This document shows positions 34,401-45,209 of a stretch of DNA of 64,000 nucleotides, piece by piece. Position 1 is the first letter of the stretch; each line of letters begins with the position of its first letter. Origin of the DNA: an uncultured Mollicutes bacterium (GTDB taxonomy: Bacteria; Bacillota_I; Bacilli_A; RF39; UBA660); the NCBI GenBank assembly GCA_900550145.1, contig URRF01000001.1:1-64000 (forward strand), given 5' to 3'. The notes below the pieces were generated by a model. It was not told the origin of the DNA. It saw only the letters and a program-made list of their open reading frames with translations, and did no database searches. The translations under genes were made by a program, and so were the position numbers.

Positions 34401-37400
34401 TTTGACGAATCTCTTTTGGTTTACGTTTACCTTTAATATTTCGTAAAGCATTATATAAATTAGCAAGTTCTTCTCTTTCTTCTTCAGTAAGTTTAGTAAA
34501 TATATCTTTAGCGTGAATACGTCCATCTCCACCAAATTCAACAGCTGTAATAGTTTTTCCTAATAATTCATTAATTCTACCTATAATTTTAATTCTTCGA
34601 GGATTAACTTCTTTTTCATTTTCACTTGGATCACGAAGCATTCGATAAAAACTATCGTCAAATATAGGAAGATTATTAGGAATATCTTTTATTAATATAG
34701 CTTCTCCAGCGTTACTATCATAACTAAAATCATATTTATGTTTAGTAAGTACTTTTATAGTAGCAATATCTTTATCGCTTAATTTTCGAGCATCGATATT
34801 ACCAAATTCATCATAAGCATTAGCATCATCTATTATTTTCTTAATTTTAGCACTATTTAAATTATCTTCATCTTTAAGTATAGAAAATGCTTCATTAATT
34901 TTATCTTTAGCTTCTTTATTAATAACATAATAACTATTATTTTTAATCCATTCATAAGCACTTCTATATTCAATATTTTCTAATCGTTTATCTAAAGTTT
35001 GAGTAGGATTATTTTTCTCATAATGTTTAATAATAGCTAAATTCTTTTCAAGATTTTCTTTAAATTCATCAGTATCATTATAATCAAAATATTCTTTATC
35101 AAGAGCAGATTTAGCTTTAATAAAATTTTTTAATTTAATAGCACGTTCTCTTTCTTCAGGAGATTTAAGAGTTTCAGTATCTTTATATTCAGAAGTAAGT
35201 TGATTAATTTTCTTATCGATTTCTCTTCTTCTATTACGCTCTTGAGTTGTTAAAGCACTATTTGGTTGATCATCAATAAATTTTTCATGAATATATTCCA
35301 TATATTGACGATATTCTTCAGGAGCAGTTTCAAATATCTCTCTAATTAAAGCGTTCTTTTTAATATAATATTCTCGAACAACATGTTGTTCAACATTATC
35401 AGCATACCATTCATCACGCTTAAGTTTAGCAGCAATATATTCTTTACTATCTATACCATATCTATCAAGAGCATCTTTAACAGCGTCAACTAATTTATCT
35501 CTATCAGTAAGAAATTTAGCAGTATAAGGTCTAATAAGTTGTCCATTTGAATTAATAATATTTTCCCATCTAAAACTACCACTTTTATCTAATATATTAT
35601 CAAATCTTTTAAGAAACTCATTTTTCTTACGAGGAGCATCTTGCATTGCAGCTTGATTCATAATCCTATTAACAATCTTAACAATAACTTGTACTTGTTT
35701 ATTGCTTAACATTGCAATATCTCCAATATTAGTTTCCCACCAACCAGAATCGCCAAAAGTATCTTTAAGATTAACAACGTTCATTCGTATATTAGGATTA
35801 TTAGCAAATTCATTAGCAATATATTTATTAAACATATTATCAAATCCTTGTTTAATAATTGAAGAATTACGAATTTTATTTATAGAATCACGAATTTTTT
35901 GAATATATCTTTTAGTATCTTCGTCCATACCGTCAATAGGAAGACTCATAATATTTCCAAAAGTATCGCCAAATGTAATAGCTTCAAGTAATAATTTAAC
36001 TATATTAGAAACTTCATCTGGATTACTTCTTAAAACTTCATATAAATCAGATTCTCCGATATTATATTCTTTATCGCCTATAACATAATATTTCATTTGT
36101 TTATCGATCATATCAGCATAACTACTAATATAATCGCTAAGAATATGATATATATTTCTTCTATTATCTTTAATATCTTTAGAACGATAAGAATTTATAC
36201 CTTTTATATCTAATTTACGAAGTGCTTTAGCAGCAATATCATCACCTCGTTTTTCAGCTCTTCTAAGAGCAGCAATCATGGCAACAGATGTTTCATCTAC
36301 TTCAGTTATTCTATTAGCATTATCTATATAATCATCAGTTATATCAGTAGTAATAGCATATGCTTCATCATTAAAATTATCTCTATTTTCTTGTTGTTGT
36401 TTTTCAAATTCTTCTCTAACACTTTCTTCAGTAATATGTTCAATTTTATAATATTTATGGGATTCAGTTTTAGAAGCTAATGCACTTCTATAAGCATCAC
36501 GTTCTTCAATTCTAACTTTTTGAACATTTTCTGTATTATTAGAAGAAACATTATTAATTAAATCTTTATGTAAATTAGATTTAAAAGCAGGAGACGGAGA
36601 ATATCTTCTAATAGTAACAAGAATATTACCATTTTCAGTAGGAATATTTTGTGTAATAATATCAGTTTTTCCTACTTGTTCACTAATATAAAAAGAATTA
36701 GAACGTACAACTCCATAATCACCTTTCTCCTCTACGGGGGATTGAATATAAGTCTCTACATCTTTAAATAGTTTATTAAGTTCAGCTTTTTGTATTTCAG
36801 TGCCGTTAACAGAAACATTCTGAAATTCATTAACATTATCAATAGCATTATTTTCCAAATTAAACTTATAACGAGGAATAATATGTTCTTTATATTTATC
36901 TTTTAATTTTACTTTATTATCCTTATCAATAAAATATTCTTTAGCTCCAATACTTTCAGCTTCAGCAATAACAGTGTTATAAAAACTAATATCTCCATAT
37001 TTGTTATTATTTGGATTAACGCTATAATCACCTGTTTCATTAGGCTCAAGTAAATTCATAGGAATAAGATAAACTCCGCTTTCATGTTTGTCTATTTTAT
37101 ATAATGTACTAATTTTATTATCACCAGTACTTCTATTAACAACAATATAATCTTGAGGAGATTTAGTATTTTCAACATTAATTTCATTAAGTAAAGTTTT
37201 AAATCTACCGTCAAAAGGAATAAATATTAGTCCATTACCTTTATTACAAATATTAAATTGAAAAGCAGTATTACTTATACCTTTATTATTTTCAGGTTTA
37301 CCGAGTTTAATAGATTTACAATATTCTTTATGACTGCGAATAAATTTATCAATAAATTCATTTGTAACTGCACTTGCAGGATTAGTATAATATCCAAATA

Positions 37401-40400
37401 TTTCTCTAATAGCGGGAACAATACCTGTACCCATATCTTCTATATTTTTATATAAAGAATTATTAGTAATAATTTTATCAACAGCACCTCTTTTAAATTT
37501 AAATCCGTCAACAACAAAAGCATATTTAATTAAATCAGCAATAGCAAGTCTAAATATAGGGGATTTATTAAAGAAACTTGTACCAAATTCAATATAAATA
37601 TCGTCTATATTTTCAGCAGAATCTGTAAATTTAATGCTTTGATGAGTAAAACCTTTACGTTTAAGTTCAAATTGATTATTAAGATTTACATTAAGATAAT
37701 TAAAAATACCTAAATCTCCATCAATATGCGTTTGAATCCAAGATATTTTTTGAGCAGGAGTAAGAGTATTAAATTTACTAAGTTCTTCTTCAGTAGGATT
37801 AAATATATCTTTAATATCAAAATTAATTTTTTGAGTAGTTTCAAAACCAAATATACGAGAAATTTCAGCATTCCAATAATTAGTATCGTTTTCAGTAGAT
37901 TTAACAATAGCTTCATTATTATCATTTAACCAACCTTCTTTAGTAACAGTTAAAGGAGTATTAAGCATAGGAACTTGAGAATATATCATATTCATCATAT
38001 ATTGTTTATATTCTCTATATTGTTTAGGAGTAAATACAACACCTAATTTAACTTGAACAGCATTAAGTACAGCATTATAAACATCATTTTCAGTTGGGAA
38101 CAATTGTTTATTAACGTCAACACTTGTTAATGTAGCATATTTAAAAAATGCAGCTAAAAATGGATAAACACTATTTTCAATATCAATATCTCCTCTAACT
38201 AATTCATCTAAATCACTAACTTCATTTTTTTCAATTTTAATAAATTCCGGATAAAGTTTTTCGATAAGACGTTTACCTCCGCACATTACAGTATTACCAA
38301 CTTCATTATCAGTAAATCCATAAGCAATAACGTTATCTACAATAGTACGAGTTTCTCTAATAGTTTGTTTTGCACCAAAATTATCAGGATTACAACAACG
38401 AAGAACTTTTTCAAGATTTTTAGTAGTTTTATTAATCTTATCAAAAGCTAAACAAATAGCAATATCAAAAACAGCATTTTTAATATCATTATCTTTTTGT
38501 GATAATTCAGAAATATTAGTTATTTTGGACGATTCTAAGCGTGATTTTAGCACTTTTGCATTTAACGTGAATTGTTGTTCCTGTATAGGCTTTTGCGTTG
38601 AAATTTCAGCCCCAAATAGCTCTTTATACGCATTTCTAAATTGTTCGTTGGAGTTCAACGCTAACAATACCGATTCATAGTTAGAATAGTCAGTAATATC
38701 AGTAGCACCAAGTTTAAAACCAGCTTTAGCAGCTATTCTCTTAACAGCTTTCTGAACAGTATTACCACCTCCTGTAAGATATAAACTATTACTTTCATTA
38801 TTAACTTCGTTAATAGTAGTAATAGCAGGTTGCATTAAAAACGCAATAGCAGTTCTATAATCCATACCTGTATCTATAAGAGTTTTAAATGTTCCAAAAG
38901 TAAATTCATTTTCATTAAAAATAGAACCTTCTTTAATAGCATCAAGAATATGTGCAGTAGTTTGAGAACTATAAACAGTAATTAATTCTCCAACAACATT
39001 ACGATTATTATAACTATTAGCTAATCTATAATGTTTAACTCTTGCAGTAGCAGCTTTATCGATTTCATTAGTTTTCTTACCATCTTTATCTAATAATATA
39101 ACATCTCCTTTTTTAGTAGTCTCATTATATAACCCATATGCTTTAACTATCATTTCTGCGTCATAAATAAATTTACCATTAGCATCTTTTTCAGTTAAAT
39201 CATATTCAGCAATAATTTCATGACCTTTTCCTAAATATCCTTTAGCATAATTATTAACACTATTGAAAGTATCTCGTGTAACAGAAAACGCTTTAAGAGA
39301 AGCTCCACCCATAGCATTTTCCATAAAATCCATTTGGTCAAAAGGATTATAAACGCTACGACTAACAGAATCGGCTCCACGAGCTTTATCCATTTCTTTC
39401 ATAGCAGATGAAAGTCTATCAAAATTACTTCGAGAATAATTCTCTTCCCTACTATTACTATCAGCCATAATAGCGATCATAGCATCAAGAATATTATTGT
39501 TTCTAACAACACGAGGTAATTTATCAACTTCATCTAATTTAGAAAACTCATTAAAAGTCAATAGTCCAGCTTCTTTACCAATATTAGTGAGTTCTTTATA
39601 AAGACTATCTCTATTATCTTTTTCTGTACGAAGTTTTTTAACAACATCACGAAGACGTTTTTGAAGTACTTTATATTTATCTTCATGAAAATCATCTTCA
39701 ATATCAGAAGAAATTTTATTATTAATATTATCTTCTATATAATATTTATATTTAGCATAATCAGTTTTAAAATCATCAGCAGAATATTTCTTAATTCTTT
39801 TAATATTACCATTTTTATCTTTTACTACTTTAAGAGAATGACAAACGCCATAAACAGAGTCAACGTCAAAGTCAGAACCTGTTTGAGCAACCCATTCATC
39901 AGGTAACATAATAGTACTACCATAAACATCATCAAGAAAACCTACTACTTTAACGATACTAACAGATTGTTTACCTTCAGTAGGAATACGATAAGCAAGT
40001 TGAATATCAAGACCTTCTTTTTGTATCATTTCAAGAGCTTCTGGAGTATTAGGAATAAGATTGCTCCAACGAGGAATCATAACTTCAGCATATGCTTCTT
40101 GTTTAACTTCATATTTATTTTTATCTTCATCAGATAATTTGTCATACTCGGTTTCTTCTATTTTAACTCCAGTTTCTTTATTAACAATAACTTTTGGGTG
40201 ATATTTAAGTTCTCTAAGTTTACCATTATTGTCTAAAACTTTCATTCCATGACCAACTTGGGTAACCTGTGCAGCATGCCAACCAGGAAATTTTTGTCTC
40301 GTAATACTACTATTAAATATAGCTTGTGCTATACTTTCAAGTTTACTACTAACGTTATTCATATAATTAGGCATAGCTGGATTACCAAATTCATCAGGAG

Positions 40401-43400
40401 TTAAATATTCTATAAAATTAGAATCCATACCAAGACGCTGAGCTTCAATACGAGCTTTCTTATAAAAATCAGTAAAATCTAATGTTTGTTTATCACCATT
40501 AATATTAACTAATTTACCATTTTTATCTTCTTTCCAGCCCATATTAAAAAGAAGTTTTTTAAAATCTTCTTTAATATTAGCGCAATAATTTTTAAAGAAA
40601 GTATCAATATAAGGTTTAACAGATTCATTAGCATTATCACAAATCTTTTTAGTAATTTGCACACCGGCTTTATTTTGAGCATCTTTCATGTGCTCTGGAA
40701 CATCTTGTTGTTTATAAAGAAAACGATAATAATAATCTTCTATAGCATTTTCATTATTAGAAATAAGATCTTGTTCAAAATTAGGATTAATATTTCCATC
40801 ATTATCCCAAAATGTTAAAACGTTCTTTTTAGCAGCTTTACTTGTTTCATTAGTATTAACTTGCCCAATATCATATTTGTGCATGAAATTATAAAGCTCT
40901 TTAAGTTGAGTTCCTTCAAGAAGTTCAGGAATAAGAACAAATTCAGCATTTTTAATTTGACGAGGATAATGTACTCCAGTATAACTATCATATTTATGGT
41001 CATAATAAAAATTCTTCTGTACTTGAATACGAGAATTAATTTTACTAATATCTATATCTTCAATTCTACGTTGACCACTTCTAAGTTCATAAAGTTGTTG
41101 AAATATATCTTCATATTCTTTAAAAGTGCCATCAGCATAACGTCTACGCATAAATTCTTCAATAGTAATAAAAGACTGTGCGTCATTAGTTTTACTTGCT
41201 TCTCTATATCCATTAGCAATTTCAGCAGCTTTTTTAGTAGCAGCAACTTCACCAAGTTCATCTTTAAGATAATTAAATAATTCTTGTTGAATATTATTAG
41301 CTTGTTTACTTGGTCTTACAGTATTATTAATAGTAACAGCTCTAAAACCATTACGAGCATATTTTCCAGCAGAATGAATTATTGCATAACCCTCTACGGG
41401 GGAATAAGCATTAGCGTATTTATCTATTGTAGTATTGCCAAATTTAATTTCTTGTTTAGAACCATTATATCCAATAGTTTCTTTAATTTTAGCACTAAGA
41501 GTATCATTAATATCAAATCCAGCATAGGCTGTTCCACCAGCTTGTACTTCTTTAGCACGTTTAAGAAAATCTTTAGCGTCTTTATAAAATTTAACATCAC
41601 CTTCAAGAAAATCATCTAATTGCATATAAGCATTAGCAGCATTAAGAGCAAAATCAACTAAATCTTCATTACTTTTTTGTAGTTCTTGAAGAATATTTTG
41701 ATATTGTTTACCATGAGCTACAATCTCTTTATTAAAAGATTTAATCCATTGTTCAACAATATTATCTATAATACTTTTTACTTCTTGAGTTTCATTAAAA
41801 ACAATTTTACCATTTTCAATTCTAATAAGAGGACTATTAACATTTAAAGTAGCAGTATTTCCTTTAACTTGAATAAGTCCTCCGGCTTCGCCTACGGACG
41901 TTCCCCCGTAGAGAAGTAATGCACGTTCAAGCTCTTCACCTGCTTTATAATCCTCTGTATTAAATAGTTTTTGAAAGCTAAAGAAATTTCCACTTAGTTT
42001 ACCAGCTTTAGGGTTAAGTTTAGTCTTTTCTTTATCAAGCCATTTACCTTCAACAAGAATACATTCTCTACCTTTATCGTCATAAGTAGTTTTATTAAAA
42101 TGTACTCTTTCAATTAATCCATTAGTGTCTTTACGAAGAACCCAATTACCTTTACTATCATTATCAAATAAATAAGTTAATTGATTAATAAACATATTAA
42201 GTTCTCCTAAAACATTTTGTCTAAATCCAGCAAATATAGGAGTAGCTCGATTAATACGAACATCTATAGAACCATTTTCAATACCTTCTTGTTTAATAAT
42301 ATCTGCTATATCGGCATAAAAATCATCACTAAGTTTATTATCGTTAACTGAAGAAATACCCTCTATTTCTATATTATATAAAATATTATTTATTTCACCT
42401 TCAATTTTATCTCCTTTAATCCAAACAATATCGGGACTATCTTTAGTTTTATAAATTATAGGAATAGAAATAGTACCATCTTCATTTTCAATATAATAAT
42501 ATTTATTAAAATTAAGAGTAGATAATTCTCCTTTAATAGCATAATAAATATCTTTAGCAGACCAAATATTATTTTTATTAGTAGCAGCTTTATCTTTAAC
42601 TTCTAAATATTTATCATAATTTTCATCTGTATTTTCTAAAGTATAATTATCTATTTCATTACGTCTTTTATTAGCGTATTTAGCGATATCTGTAGCTAAA
42701 GCTGTAATTGTATTTTTAGCATCAAGTTTAGGTGCTTGGATAATAAAATTTTTAGGAGCGTCAGAAGGAGTACGGAAAAAATATCCAGCTTGAGAAGCAT
42801 TTAAACTTGCTTTAGAAGCACCAATATTTTGTCCAGCAATAATAGGATTAAAGTAAGCAATCATAGAAGTAGCAAAATAATCTCCTTTGGACATTTTAGC
42901 ATATAAAGCCGCTTTATCACTTTGCATATCTTTAATACCATTAAATAAACTTATTTGAATAAGTTTTTGAGCATTAGGATTAATAGAGACATTATCTCTA
43001 TCATCTCTCATAAATAATCCTTCTTGAATATATTTACCATTAGCTCCTTTAATTCCCCAAAAGAAACTATTATATTTATATTGTTCTCCTTTATTAATTT
43101 CTTCTAATAGATTTCTTAGACCAGCTTGAGCATCTTTTTTATTAGCATAATTAATTTGTTTGAGAAGATTAGTAATATAACTATTATTAATTACATCAGA
43201 AGATAAATTACCTTCAGCGTTAACACTATTTAATTCATTACGAACAGCAGAATAGTTAACAAGTTTTTGACATATATTAACTATTGGTTCATTAAGTCTA
43301 TCGTAATTAATATTAGAAGAATCAAATAAAGGAACATCTTTAGTATATTTTTGACCAATTTCTTCAGAATATCTTACAGCTTCATTATAAGCTTTTCTTT

Positions 43401-45114
43401 CATTATTATATTTATTATATGATTCATTATATTCTATAACAGTAGTTTCAACTTTTTGTAAAAGATCTGCTATATTATTTAATAGTCCAATCATATTAGA
43501 CCTAACAGAATTACTCCCATTATAAATAAATCCAAGTATTTCATTACGAGTTACTTTAGGATAATATTTTTTAAGTACTTCATAAATAGTTTCTTCTATT
43601 AACTTATTTAATTCTTTAGGAGTAACATCGTCATCTTTAAGTCTTACAGCAACAAGTCTATCAGAACCTTTATCTAAACGGGCAACTAATTCTTTAACAC
43701 GATTAATATCATTTTCTGTATATAAATCTCTCATAGTACTACGAGTTGTATTTAACATATTATAAATCATATAACTCATAGCGTCTAAAGATTTATTAGA
43801 TTGCTCAAAAGTAATACCTGATTCAGTAATAATAGACATTGTTTTAATAATCTTAGGATTACTTAATTGACAAAATATTCTATTAGCAAATACAGGATCA
43901 TTAATACAATCATCGGCAATTTTAATTAATCCGTAATCTTCAGCAATATCTGTTGCCATTCTTACAATACTATCTATAAAATCATTAACAGAATTAAAAT
44001 TACCTCTTGTGTATAATTCTCTAATAATAAAATTAGCACCCATAGTAGTTTTAAGACCAATTTCATTATTAGTATCATAATTATAAACTTTTGTACCAAC
44101 TTCTGATGGAGAATCTAATTTATAAATAGTATTAAAATATAATTTTAAATCAGCAGCAATAGGTTTTTCAAAACTTGCCCAAAGTTTATCTTCCCAAGAT
44201 TTAGTAGTTTCATCAACACTTTCAGCTCCTGGATTAGTATAATCTTCATCATCAGTAAAATTTTCATTAGTAAGTTTATCACTTTCTAATACATTTTCAA
44301 ATTCACCAACAATATTAACAAGTTTACTACTTTCAAATGCTTTTGTAAACCAAAAATTAGGATTACGCTTAATTTGTTCAATATAATTATTACGATTCTT
44401 TTGTGTTATGTCACCAAATTTATTAATTAAATTATATGCCTTATTATATTGTTGTCTTCTTGCTTCAGTATATTCTTTATATACTTCATCAAGTTTCTTT
44501 TTATTATTTTCTACATCATTATCATTCTTAATAAGTTGTTTTAATTCATTAATTTTCTTATTAATAGATATAGCTTTATTATATGCTTCTCTAAATTCTT
44601 TAATAGTATTATCTTCTGTTTCTTTATTTTGATTATAAACTTTTAAAGCAATATTATTAATATAATCTTTTTCAAGAACGTCAATAGCTTTTTGAATTAT
44701 TTTAACTCTATTAAGTTTAACATTATTATATTTACTTGCTTTACGCTCTTGCTCATAAAGAAGAGAAATAATAGTAGCAGTATCATTAATAGCGATATTA
44801 CGAGCTTTAACACTACTAAATCCCATTAATAAATCAGCTTGACGTTTAGCAGCAGCTGTTGTAACATCTTGATGTTTAAGTTCATAATATTCTTTTAAAA
44901 TTCGTCTAACAGTATTTTGTTTATTTTCTAAAATAGACTTAGTAGAATCAAATTTTTCATCTTTTTTACAAAACTCTAAAAAATCATCACTTTGAATATA
45001 TCCAGCAAGCACTTTAGCTTTCTGTTTAATACCGTCAGAACAATACTCTACGGTTTTCTTAAGGGTGTCATTAACATCTCCTTTAATAACATAACCAAAT
45101 TCAAAACATTCCAT
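31495..45114 (-). CDS. Giant virion RNA polymerase polyprotein
   Basis: A 4539-residue single ORF. WVAQTGSDFDVDSVYGVCH contains DFDVD at residues 1748-1752, the D-x-D-x-D metal-binding signature of the crAss-like double-barrel RNA polymerase (the phi14:2 gp66 type). crAss-like phages carry this enzyme in the virion to start transcription after injection. Roughly the first 2300 residues would be the polymerase. The C-terminal half is not recognised; it is mostly helical and charged, with a hydrophobic helix near residue 4390 (LYGILSALLLGVTIYAM). In some relatives this region is split over several genes, so proteolytic maturation is possible. It carries three dispersed repeats, at about residues 1068 (LYGG), 1238 (SPVEG) and 2792 (SPVEE). 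Confidence 0.9.
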   Translation of the reverse strand: MECFEFGYVIKGDVNDTLKKTVEYCSDGIKQKAKVLAGYIQSDDFLEFCKKDEKFDSTKSILENKQNTVRRILKEYYELKHQDVTTAAAKRQADLLMGFSSVKARNIAINDTATIISLLYEQERKASKYNNVKLNRVKIIQKAIDVLEKDYINNIALKVYNQNKETEDNTIKEFREAYNKAISINKKINELKQLIKNDNDVENNKKKLDEVYKEYTEARRQQYNKAYNLINKFGDITQKNRNNYIEQIKRNPNFWFTKAFESSKLVNIVGEFENVLESDKLTNENFTDDEDYTNPGAESVDETTKSWEDKLWASFEKPIAADLKLYFNTIYKLDSPSEVGTKVYNYDTNNEIGLKTTMGANFIIRELYTRGNFNSVNDFIDSIVRMATDIAEDYGLIKIADDCINDPVFANRIFCQLSNPKIIKTMSIITESGITFEQSNKSLDAMSYMIYNMLNTTRSTMRDLYTENDINRVKELVARLDKGSDRLVAVRLKDDDVTPKELNKLIEETIYEVLKKYYPKVTRNEILGFIYNGSNSVRSNMIGLLNNIADLLQKVETTVIEYNESYNKYNNERKAYNEAVRYSEEIGQKYTKDVPLFDSSNINYDRLNEPIVNICQKLVNYSAVRNELNSVNAEGNLSSDVINNSYITNLLKQINYANKKDAQAGLRNLLEEINKGEQYKYNSFFWGIKGANGKYIQEGLFMRDDRDNVSINPNAQKLIQISLFNGIKDMQSDKAALYAKMSKGDYFATSMIAYFNPIIAGQNIGASKASLNASQAGYFFRTPSDAPKNFIIQAPKLDAKNTITALATDIAKYANKRRNEIDNYTLENTDENYDKYLEVKDKAATNKNNIWSAKDIYYAIKGELSTLNFNKYYYIENEDGTISIPIIYKTKDSPDIVWIKGDKIEGEINNILYNIEIEGISSVNDNKLSDDFYADIADIIKQEGIENGSIDVRINRATPIFAGFRQNVLGELNMFINQLTYLFDNDSKGNWVLRKDTNGLIERVHFNKTTYDDKGRECILVEGKWLDKEKTKLNPKAGKLSGNFFSFQKLFNTEDYKAGEELERALLLYGGTSVGEAGGLIQVKGNTATLNVNSPLIRIENGKIVFNETQEVKSIIDNIVEQWIKSFNKEIVAHGKQYQNILQELQKSNEDLVDFALNAANAYMQLDDFLEGDVKFYKDAKDFLKRAKEVQAGGTAYAGFDINDTLSAKIKETIGYNGSKQEIKFGNTTIDKYANAYSPVEGYAIIHSAGKYARNGFRAVTINNTVRPSKQANNIQQELFNYLKDELGEVAATKKAAEIANGYREASKTNDAQSFITIEEFMRRRYADGTFKEYEDIFQQLYELRSGQRRIEDIDISKINSRIQVQKNFYYDHKYDSYTGVHYPRQIKNAEFVLIPELLEGTQLKELYNFMHKYDIGQVNTNETSKAAKKNVLTFWDNDGNINPNFEQDLISNNENAIEDYYYRFLYKQQDVPEHMKDAQNKAGVQITKKICDNANESVKPYIDTFFKNYCANIKEDFKKLLFNMGWKEDKNGKLVNINGDKQTLDFTDFYKKARIEAQRLGMDSNFIEYLTPDEFGNPAMPNYMNNVSSKLESIAQAIFNSSITRQKFPGWHAAQVTQVGHGMKVLDNNGKLRELKYHPKVIVNKETGVKIEETEYDKLSDEDKNKYEVKQEAYAEVMIPRWSNLIPNTPEALEMIQKEGLDIQLAYRIPTEGKQSVSIVKVVGFLDDVYGSTIMLPDEWVAQTGSDFDVDSVYGVCHSLKVVKDKNGNIKRIKKYSADDFKTDYAKYKYYIEDNINNKISSDIEDDFHEDKYKVLQKRLRDVVKKLRTEKDNRDSLYKELTNIGKEAGLLTFNEFSKLDEVDKLPRVVRNNNILDAMIAIMADSNSREENYSRSNFDRLSSAMKEMDKARGADSVSRSVYNPFDQMDFMENAMGGASLKAFSVTRDTFNSVNNYAKGYLGKGHEIIAEYDLTEKDANGKFIYDAEMIVKAYGLYNETTKKGDVILLDKDGKKTNEIDKAATARVKHYRLANSYNNRNVVGELITVYSSQTTAHILDAIKEGSIFNENEFTFGTFKTLIDTGMDYRTAIAFLMQPAITTINEVNNESNSLYLTGGGNTVQKAVKRIAAKAGFKLGATDITDYSNYESVLLALNSNEQFRNAYKELFGAEISTQKPIQEQQFTLNAKVLKSRLESSKITNISELSQKDNDIKNAVFDIAICLAFDKINKTTKNLEKVLRCCNPDNFGAKQTIRETRTIVDNVIAYGFTDNEVGNTVMCGGKRLIEKLYPEFIKIEKNEVSDLDELVRGDIDIENSVYPFLAAFFKYATLTSVDVNKQLFPTENDVYNAVLNAVQVKLGVVFTPKQYREYKQYMMNMIYSQVPMLNTPLTVTKEGWLNDNNEAIVKSTENDTNYWNAEISRIFGFETTQKINFDIKDIFNPTEEELSKFNTLTPAQKISWIQTHIDGDLGIFNYLNVNLNNQFELKRKGFTHQSIKFTDSAENIDDIYIEFGTSFFNKSPIFRLAIADLIKYAFVVDGFKFKRGAVDKIITNNSLYKNIEDMGTGIVPAIREIFGYYTNPASAVTNEFIDKFIRSHKEYCKSIKLGKPENNKGISNTAFQFNICNKGNGLIFIPFDGRFKTLLNEINVENTKSPQDYIVVNRSTGDNKISTLYKIDKHESGVYLIPMNLLEPNETGDYSVNPNNNKYGDISFYNTVIAEAESIGAKEYFIDKDNKVKLKDKYKEHIIPRYKFNLENNAIDNVNEFQNVSVNGTEIQKAELNKLFKDVETYIQSPVEEKGDYGVVRSNSFYISEQVGKTDIITQNIPTENGNILVTIRRYSPSPAFKSNLHKDLINNVSSNNTENVQKVRIEERDAYRSALASKTESHKYYKIEHITEESVREEFEKQQQENRDNFNDEAYAITTDITDDYIDNANRITEVDETSVAMIAALRRAEKRGDDIAAKALRKLDIKGINSYRSKDIKDNRRNIYHILSDYISSYADMIDKQMKYYVIGDKEYNIGESDLYEVLRSNPDEVSNIVKLLLEAITFGDTFGNIMSLPIDGMDEDTKRYIQKIRDSINKIRNSSIIKQGFDNMFNKYIANEFANNPNIRMNVVNLKDTFGDSGWWETNIGDIAMLSNKQVQVIVKIVNRIMNQAAMQDAPRKKNEFLKRFDNILDKSGSFRWENIINSNGQLIRPYTAKFLTDRDKLVDAVKDALDRYGIDSKEYIAAKLKRDEWYADNVEQHVVREYYIKKNALIREIFETAPEEYRQYMEYIHEKFIDDQPNSALTTQERNRRREIDKKINQLTSEYKDTETLKSPEERERAIKLKNFIKAKSALDKEYFDYNDTDEFKENLEKNLAIIKHYEKNNPTQTLDKRLENIEYRSAYEWIKNNSYYVINKEAKDKINEAFSILKDEDNLNSAKIKKIIDDANAYDEFGNIDARKLSDKDIATIKVLTKHKYDFSYDSNAGEAILIKDIPNNLPIFDDSFYRMLRDPSENEKEVNPRRIKIIGRINELLGKTITAVEFGGDGRIHAKDIFTKLTEEEREELANLYNALRNIKGKRKPKEIRQKFKQEVEFKTNNTAFNTELSWALSNLKGTKDFDTFINIFCQLDNSGEIILDDNGNYTPNNDIYGYIEPKNDKYINKKKTAARELIENNVDFIPNEYYYAAMNEASNNGDFKEWFDVNHVYNPYKHKFEPLRVWTEMKVNPEGSLKGTYSYVPTNENAEKQVKDEYVNKKYKKYSNNYNRDNGHYNNYVTLSPKEKEMQSLLQETMDFFAEHNKHNTFVEQGYIPRRRKVVTDTKWVVNQLLGVTGLEFRNDSEDRWNAKVDYANDYEVENDMLKLLKGKGYQELEEIRPKGIGEKDENYRKYLQDTKKKNEEIKKHNLEIDKQLFDKDYRSVFAEAISNQVVINARNKAKNWLYLLQEDLKNTEAVKISKFTGRPVINKRTSVDIQDNYHTISQDNTLKQVYGFTRRLIFEQFKEKSKLNKYADLARNITSAKYMIFNVTGGISNIGTGFANIMGEAFAGDNLSKNDIREAIGMYMNNSLRMIGDMYKDKSDNFAVALTKYFKVVDFDAMTERVRGETAGEYARRMRNLMYSLQSGGEHFMQNTVLFAVLKSNKIFDDVDGVKRCGSFSEYIWKLEYDTMVSIISKDKDLLEELKEFKRIIKQDKTEQFKYDTFKHNIIEDFLRAHASKEIIQEYIHAKNQAIKKAKEEWKTKPAIIDLLELKNGEIVPKAGAEITPDMINDIKNKTVNLNKKIHGVYDKLGAALIEFTWWGSLVMQYHKHLYPGVMKRFRRRGYYNEQTNTIEVGSYVAFVDFLSKEFRNVVSDAKKQGDGYVGIAVASVQNTFKAVINTITNIKTNWNLMSPWERNAVKRCLGDLYGILSALLLGVTIYAMTDDDDEKESNVVATGLYLADRLLSESQMYTPWGLYSEGKTLWSSPIAAYNGPSDLIKIMDYTARWLFDEDFDPVYSTGIYKGRNKIDVLVKRNIPLYRVIERLNNMTKNNSYYRINEKALNMKISKYIADQINPD
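36730..36739 (+). repeat. Dispersed repeat copy 11 (inside RNAP gene)
   Basis: The plus strand reads CTCTACGGGG then GATTGA; the gene reads it as Q-S-P-V-E-E-K. Confidence 0.85.
41392..41401 (+). repeat. Dispersed repeat copy 12 (inside RNAP gene)
   Basis: The plus strand reads CTCTACGGGG; the gene reads it as Y-S-P-V-E-G. Confidence 0.85.
41881..41913 (-). repeat. Dispersed repeat copy 13 with hairpin (inside RNAP gene)
   Basis: CCCCGTAGAG (41904-41913) is preceded by TCCGGCTTCGCCTACGGA (41881-41898), which closes with TCCG/CGGA. The gene reads L-L-L-Y-G-G-T. Confidence 0.85.
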
Positions 45115-45141
45115 AACATTAAGTTTAATAATATTAATAAA

Positions 45142-45188
45142 TAAAAACCGTCAATTATGATAGCTGTTTTTAGCTTCATAATTGACGG
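45142..45188 (-). terminator. Terminator between the 2178- and 4539-residue genes
   Basis: A perfect 13-bp stem pairs CCGTCAATTATGA with TCATAATTGACGG around an AGCT-type inner palindrome. Leftward it is followed by TTTTT. It lies between a stop at 45210 and a start at 45114, so it likely modulates expression of the RNAP gene. Confidence 0.8.
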
Positions 45189-45209
45189 TAATATATAAGG
45201 CTTAACTAC

